A DNA stretch of 15,380 nucleotides from VGWB01 sp964480945 (GTDB taxonomy: Bacteria > Bacteroidota > Ignavibacteria > UBA10030), in assembly GCA_964480945.1 (NCBI GenBank), contig CAYZRX010000083.1, forward strand, positions 1-15,380, written 5' to 3'. Numbering within the stretch: the stretch's first letter is position 1; the number at the start of each line of letters is the position of its first letter. The notes beneath the pieces are model-generated. The model saw nothing but the letters and a program-made list of their open reading frames with translations. It searched no databases and was not told the origin of the DNA. The position numbers were made by a program, and so were the translations under genes. Below, piece by piece: positions 13,488 through 15,380 of this stretch.

Positions 13488-13913
13488 ATGCCTGAAACCG
13501 GTCAAAACCCATCGATAGAATCCAGTTCGGATATACGGATTGCGGGTCTTAACAGAGACAAGACCCGTATGACAGAAGGATCAGATACGGTGTATCAAGT
13601 GTATCTCGAACTATCGGATAGTCCGACCCAGCCATGGAGAAGCATCTTTGAGGGAGAGTGGAAGATTTTGAATCCGACGCGGCCACACCTGTGGCAAGCC
13701 GCAAGCATTGACGGAAGATTCCTTCTAATCCATTGCCCCCTTAAAGAAATCACTTCACATTTGCCCGTTCTGAAGAAGGCCGTCGCGGCAACGAACGGAA
13801 CGTACAAACAATATGTTCAAGAGCAGGCAACGGAACACGCGCGCCGGGAAGATGTGTGGAAGCAAGAACGAAAAGCCGTCGACGACATAGCTGATTCGTT
13901 AGACTTCGAATGA
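13488..13913 (+). CDS. Protein of unknown function (141 aa), third of four
   Basis: Predicted 141-aa soluble protein. About 30 polar residues lead into a probable alpha/beta domain: TVYQVYLELSDSP, WRSIFEGEWKIL, ASIDGRFLLIHCPLKEI, and LPVLKKAVAATNGTYKQYV. A highly charged helix closes the protein (EQATEHARREDVWKQERKAVDDIADSL), possibly a coiled coil for partner binding. I do not know the family. The ATG at 13488 has GGAGGAG four bases upstream, fused to the stop codon of the preceding gene, so translation of the two is probably coupled. A second in-frame ATG at 13569 lies just behind an 8-bp hairpin; starting there would remove only the polar tail. The next small gene begins 79 bases after this stop. 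Confidence 0.72.
   Translation: MPETGQNPSIESSSDIRIAGLNRDKTRMTEGSDTVYQVYLELSDSPTQPWRSIFEGEWKILNPTRPHLWQAASIDGRFLLIHCPLKEITSHLPVLKKAVAATNGTYKQYVQEQATEHARREDVWKQERKAVDDIADSLDFE
13543..13567 (+). repeat. 8-bp inverted repeat inside the 5' coding region
   Basis: CGGGTCTT (13543-13550) and AAGACCCG (13560-13567) are exact reverse complements around nine bases, so the mRNA can fold into a hairpin one base before the in-frame ATG at 13569. It may be chance, or may tune translation of the 141-aa protein gene. Confidence 0.4.
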
Positions 13914-13992
13914 CGGCGTCGTCACCGCATGTTGTTTTCGCGCCATGAAACCGCGGGTCAATCAAAAAGAACGGTCTCACAAGAGGAAGAAC

Positions 13993-14280
13993 ATGAGCAG
14001 GTATGAAATGCGTGATCGTGAGCTCTATGATGCCCATAACCGCAGAATAGCGGTGGTGAGGGGCGGGGGCATCTACGATGGCAACAATCGGAGAGTTGCC
14101 ACAATTCGAGGCAATGATCTTTTTGATTCAGACGACAGGAAAATGGTAACCATTCATGGTTCCGACATCTACGATGCTGATAACAAGAAAGTTGCTTCAC
14201 TCTCCGACGCGCTCGAATCGATCAAAGGCGCAGAGGAAGGGGTTTTGCTCGTGGCTCTCTGGTATTGCTTCGTACGGTAG
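13993..14280 (+). CDS. Four-repeat beta-flower-type protein (95 aa)
   Basis: Predicted 95-aa protein made of four consecutive 16-residue repeats at residues 7-22, 23-38, 39-54 and 55-70. Each has the pattern (R/H)-G-x-x-(L/I)-(Y/F)-D-x-(N/D/H)-(N/D)-(R/K)-(R/K)-(I/V/M)-(A/V)-x-(I/V/L). This matches what I know of the '4-fold beta flower' proteins, in which each repeat forms one beta-hairpin of a four-petalled ring. Their function is not established. The repeats end in a short helix and a hydrophobic C-terminus (GVLLVALWYCFV, residues 83-94) that could anchor to a membrane or pack against the ring. AGAGGAAG precedes the ATG and fixes the start; an upstream ATG at 13945 is in frame without such support. 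It is the last of the four small genes; a terminator follows about 150 bases later. Confidence 0.78.
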   Translation: MSRYEMRDRELYDAHNRRIAVVRGGGIYDGNNRRVATIRGNDLFDSDDRKMVTIHGSDIYDADNKKVASLSDALESIKGAEEGVLLVALWYCFVR

Positions 14281-14627
14281 CGAGTCAAGAACGGGCGGTG
14301 TGGAACCGTTTTCTTTCCAATCACAGAGGACAGAAGGGCGTCGAAGACGAAGCTTCCGAATTGAAGAGATTGGGTTGAAAATACGCCGGCTGGACAGCCT
14401 CCTTCCCCCACGACCTAATCTACACGCGAACCCCAATCGGCCAATGCCGGCTGGGGTTTTGTATTTCTCGCTGAGCTGCAAACCGTTGGCAAAATTTGAA
14501 ACTGGTAAGGGCCCTTCGTTGTTGACAATATGGTCGGGCGCCTGCCTGCCTTTGAGTCCAACCTACTGATGCGCTGCCGAAAGAACATCTCACCACTATC
14601 TCATCACAAACAAAGAGAGGCAAACCC
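14281..14627. other. Intergenic region (347 bases) with a terminator
   Basis: It separates the small-gene run from the CocE-type hydrolase gene. It contains a clear intrinsic terminator (14429-14466) and a small palindrome GGCTG-GA-CAGCC (14388-14399). A 137-codon open frame crosses most of it but overlaps the beta-flower gene and shows no protein-like pattern. No promoter element for the hydrolase gene could be assigned with confidence. Confidence 0.55.
14429..14466 (+). terminator. Rho-independent terminator after the small-gene run
   Basis: AACCCCA (14429-14435) pairs with TGGGGTT (14452-14458), and the stem continues inward through CGGC/GCCG-type pairs with one mismatch and one G-T pair. 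The 3' side leads straight into TTTTGTATTT. A GC-rich stem followed by a T-tract is the standard intrinsic terminator, oriented to end transcription of the small genes. Confidence 0.75.
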
Positions 14628-15380
14628 GTGAAGAACAGAATGCGCTCCTCTTTTCTCTTTATCTTTGTTTTCTTCCTCACGTACGTCGTTTCCGCTCAGC
14701 CCGAAGTTCCGGATTCGATCTACGTCCGGGAGAACTACACGAAGAAGGAATACATGATCCCGATGCGCGACGGTGTCAAACTCTTCACCGCCGTCTACAT
14801 CCCCAAAGATGCGACAACGCTTCATCCCGTCATCATGATGCGCACGCCGTACAGCTGCGCGCCGTACGGCGAGAACGAGTACCCGCGATTCTACGGAGAG
14901 CAGGATTCCTACTATCTGCACCACGGCTACATCCGTGTCGTCCAGGACGTTCGGGGACGGTACATGTCCGAGGGAACGTACGTCGATGTGCGGCCGTACA
15001 TCACCAACAAGAAGTCGAAGAAGGATATCGACGAAACAACGGATACGTACGACACCGTCGATTGGCTCGTCGAAAACATCAAAGGCAACAACGGCAAGGT
15101 GGGAATCAAGGGCATCTCCTACCCCGGCTTCTACACCTGGATGGGCACGATCGACGCACACCCCGCTGTGAAGGCAACATCCCCCCAAGCCCCGGTCTCC
15201 GAATGGATGGGCGGCGACGACTGGTTCCACAACGGCGGTTTTCTCGAATCGCATGCCTTCAACTTTTATTCGAACTTCGGCTGGCCGAGGACTGCACCCC
15301 TGGAGCGGTACCCATCACACTTTCGCTTCCCAACGCGCGATGGATACCAGTTCTACTACGACCTCGGCGCTCTTCCGAAC
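14628..15380 (+). CDS. CocE/NonD-family (S15-like) exported hydrolase, 3' end missing
   Basis: The frame runs from a GTG at 14628 to the window edge, giving the first 251 residues of a protein that in this family usually exceeds 550. GAGAGG seven bases upstream supports the GTG; an ATG at 14640 would remove four residues. Residues 1-23 are a signal peptide (SSFLFIFVFFLTYVVSA then Q). The alpha/beta-hydrolase part shows YMIPMRDGVKLFTAVYIPKD, PVIMMRTPYS, QDVRGRYMSEG, DTYDTVDWLVEN and the nucleophile motif G-I-S-Y-P-G with Ser164. These are typical of CocE/NonD hydrolases and alpha-amino-acid ester hydrolases, which cleave esters or acyl-peptide bonds. Asp and His of the triad lie beyond the edge. 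Which substrate it uses cannot be told. The tricorn protease gene in the same window is another exported peptide-directed enzyme, but is not linked to it. Confidence 0.9.
   Translation, partial: MKNRMRSSFLFIFVFFLTYVVSAQPEVPDSIYVRENYTKKEYMIPMRDGVKLFTAVYIPKDATTLHPVIMMRTPYSCAPYGENEYPRFYGEQDSYYLHHGYIRVVQDVRGRYMSEGTYVDVRPYITNKKSKKDIDETTDTYDTVDWLVENIKGNNGKVGIKGISYPGFYTWMGTIDAHPAVKATSPQAPVSEWMGGDDWFHNGGFLESHAFNFYSNFGWPRTAPLERYPSHFRFPTRDGYQFYYDLGALPN

Noticed and set aside
14156..14569. A 137-codon plus-strand frame overlapping the beta-flower gene
   Set aside because: It is out of frame with the repeat protein, crosses the terminator hairpin and looks like random composition.

Overview
The window looks like part of a chromosome from an uncultured Bacteroidota-type bacterium, perhaps near Ignavibacteria. 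It carries a run of exactly 100 N (2185-2284), as a scaffolded assembly would. The lineage is inferred. A textbook Bacteroidota promoter (TTTG, 20 nt, TAnnTTTG) lies in front of the LysE-type gene, with weaker -7 matches before the tricorn and CPBP genes. There is also a fibronectin-type protein with SYYWRV-style repeats and a large exported tricorn-type protease. No rRNA, tRNA, CRISPR array, transposase or phage gene was found.

Layout. Positions 1-177 may hold the tail of a truncated gene. 227-2012 is a close pair on the + strand: an exported metallo-beta-lactamase-fold hydrolase and a two-helix membrane protein of unknown function. 2013-2545 has no gene but is packed with palindromes around the assembly gap. 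2546-2851 (+) is a small three-helix membrane protein, convergent with two minus-strand genes: an outer-membrane barrel (2908-3651) and a CPBP-type membrane protein whose protease active-site motif is altered (3750-4439). Three + strand genes follow: a secreted protein with two FN3 domains, an ABM-fold monooxygenase-like protein, and a 647-aa exported protein of a widespread uncharacterised family. That last gene converges on a 1082-aa exported tricorn/S41 protease (8278-11526, -). Between them lie a strong hairpin and a heptanucleotide repeat array. Upstream of the tricorn gene is a LysE/RhtB-family exporter (-), with its own promoter and terminator.

12901-14280 is a compact + strand run of four small genes (67, 113, 141 and 95 aa), AT-richer than the large genes and mostly unrecognised. 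The last encodes four exact 16-residue repeats of 4-fold beta-flower type. This run is the best candidate for an undescribed module. After a terminator at 14429-14466, a CocE/NonD (S15-like) hydrolase with a signal peptide starts at 14628 and runs off the right edge.

Several products (MBL hydrolase, tricorn protease, CocE-type hydrolase, FN3 protein, 647-aa protein, barrel) appear to be exported. Together they suggest envelope or extracellular peptide and ester turnover, but nothing in the sequence ties them into one pathway.
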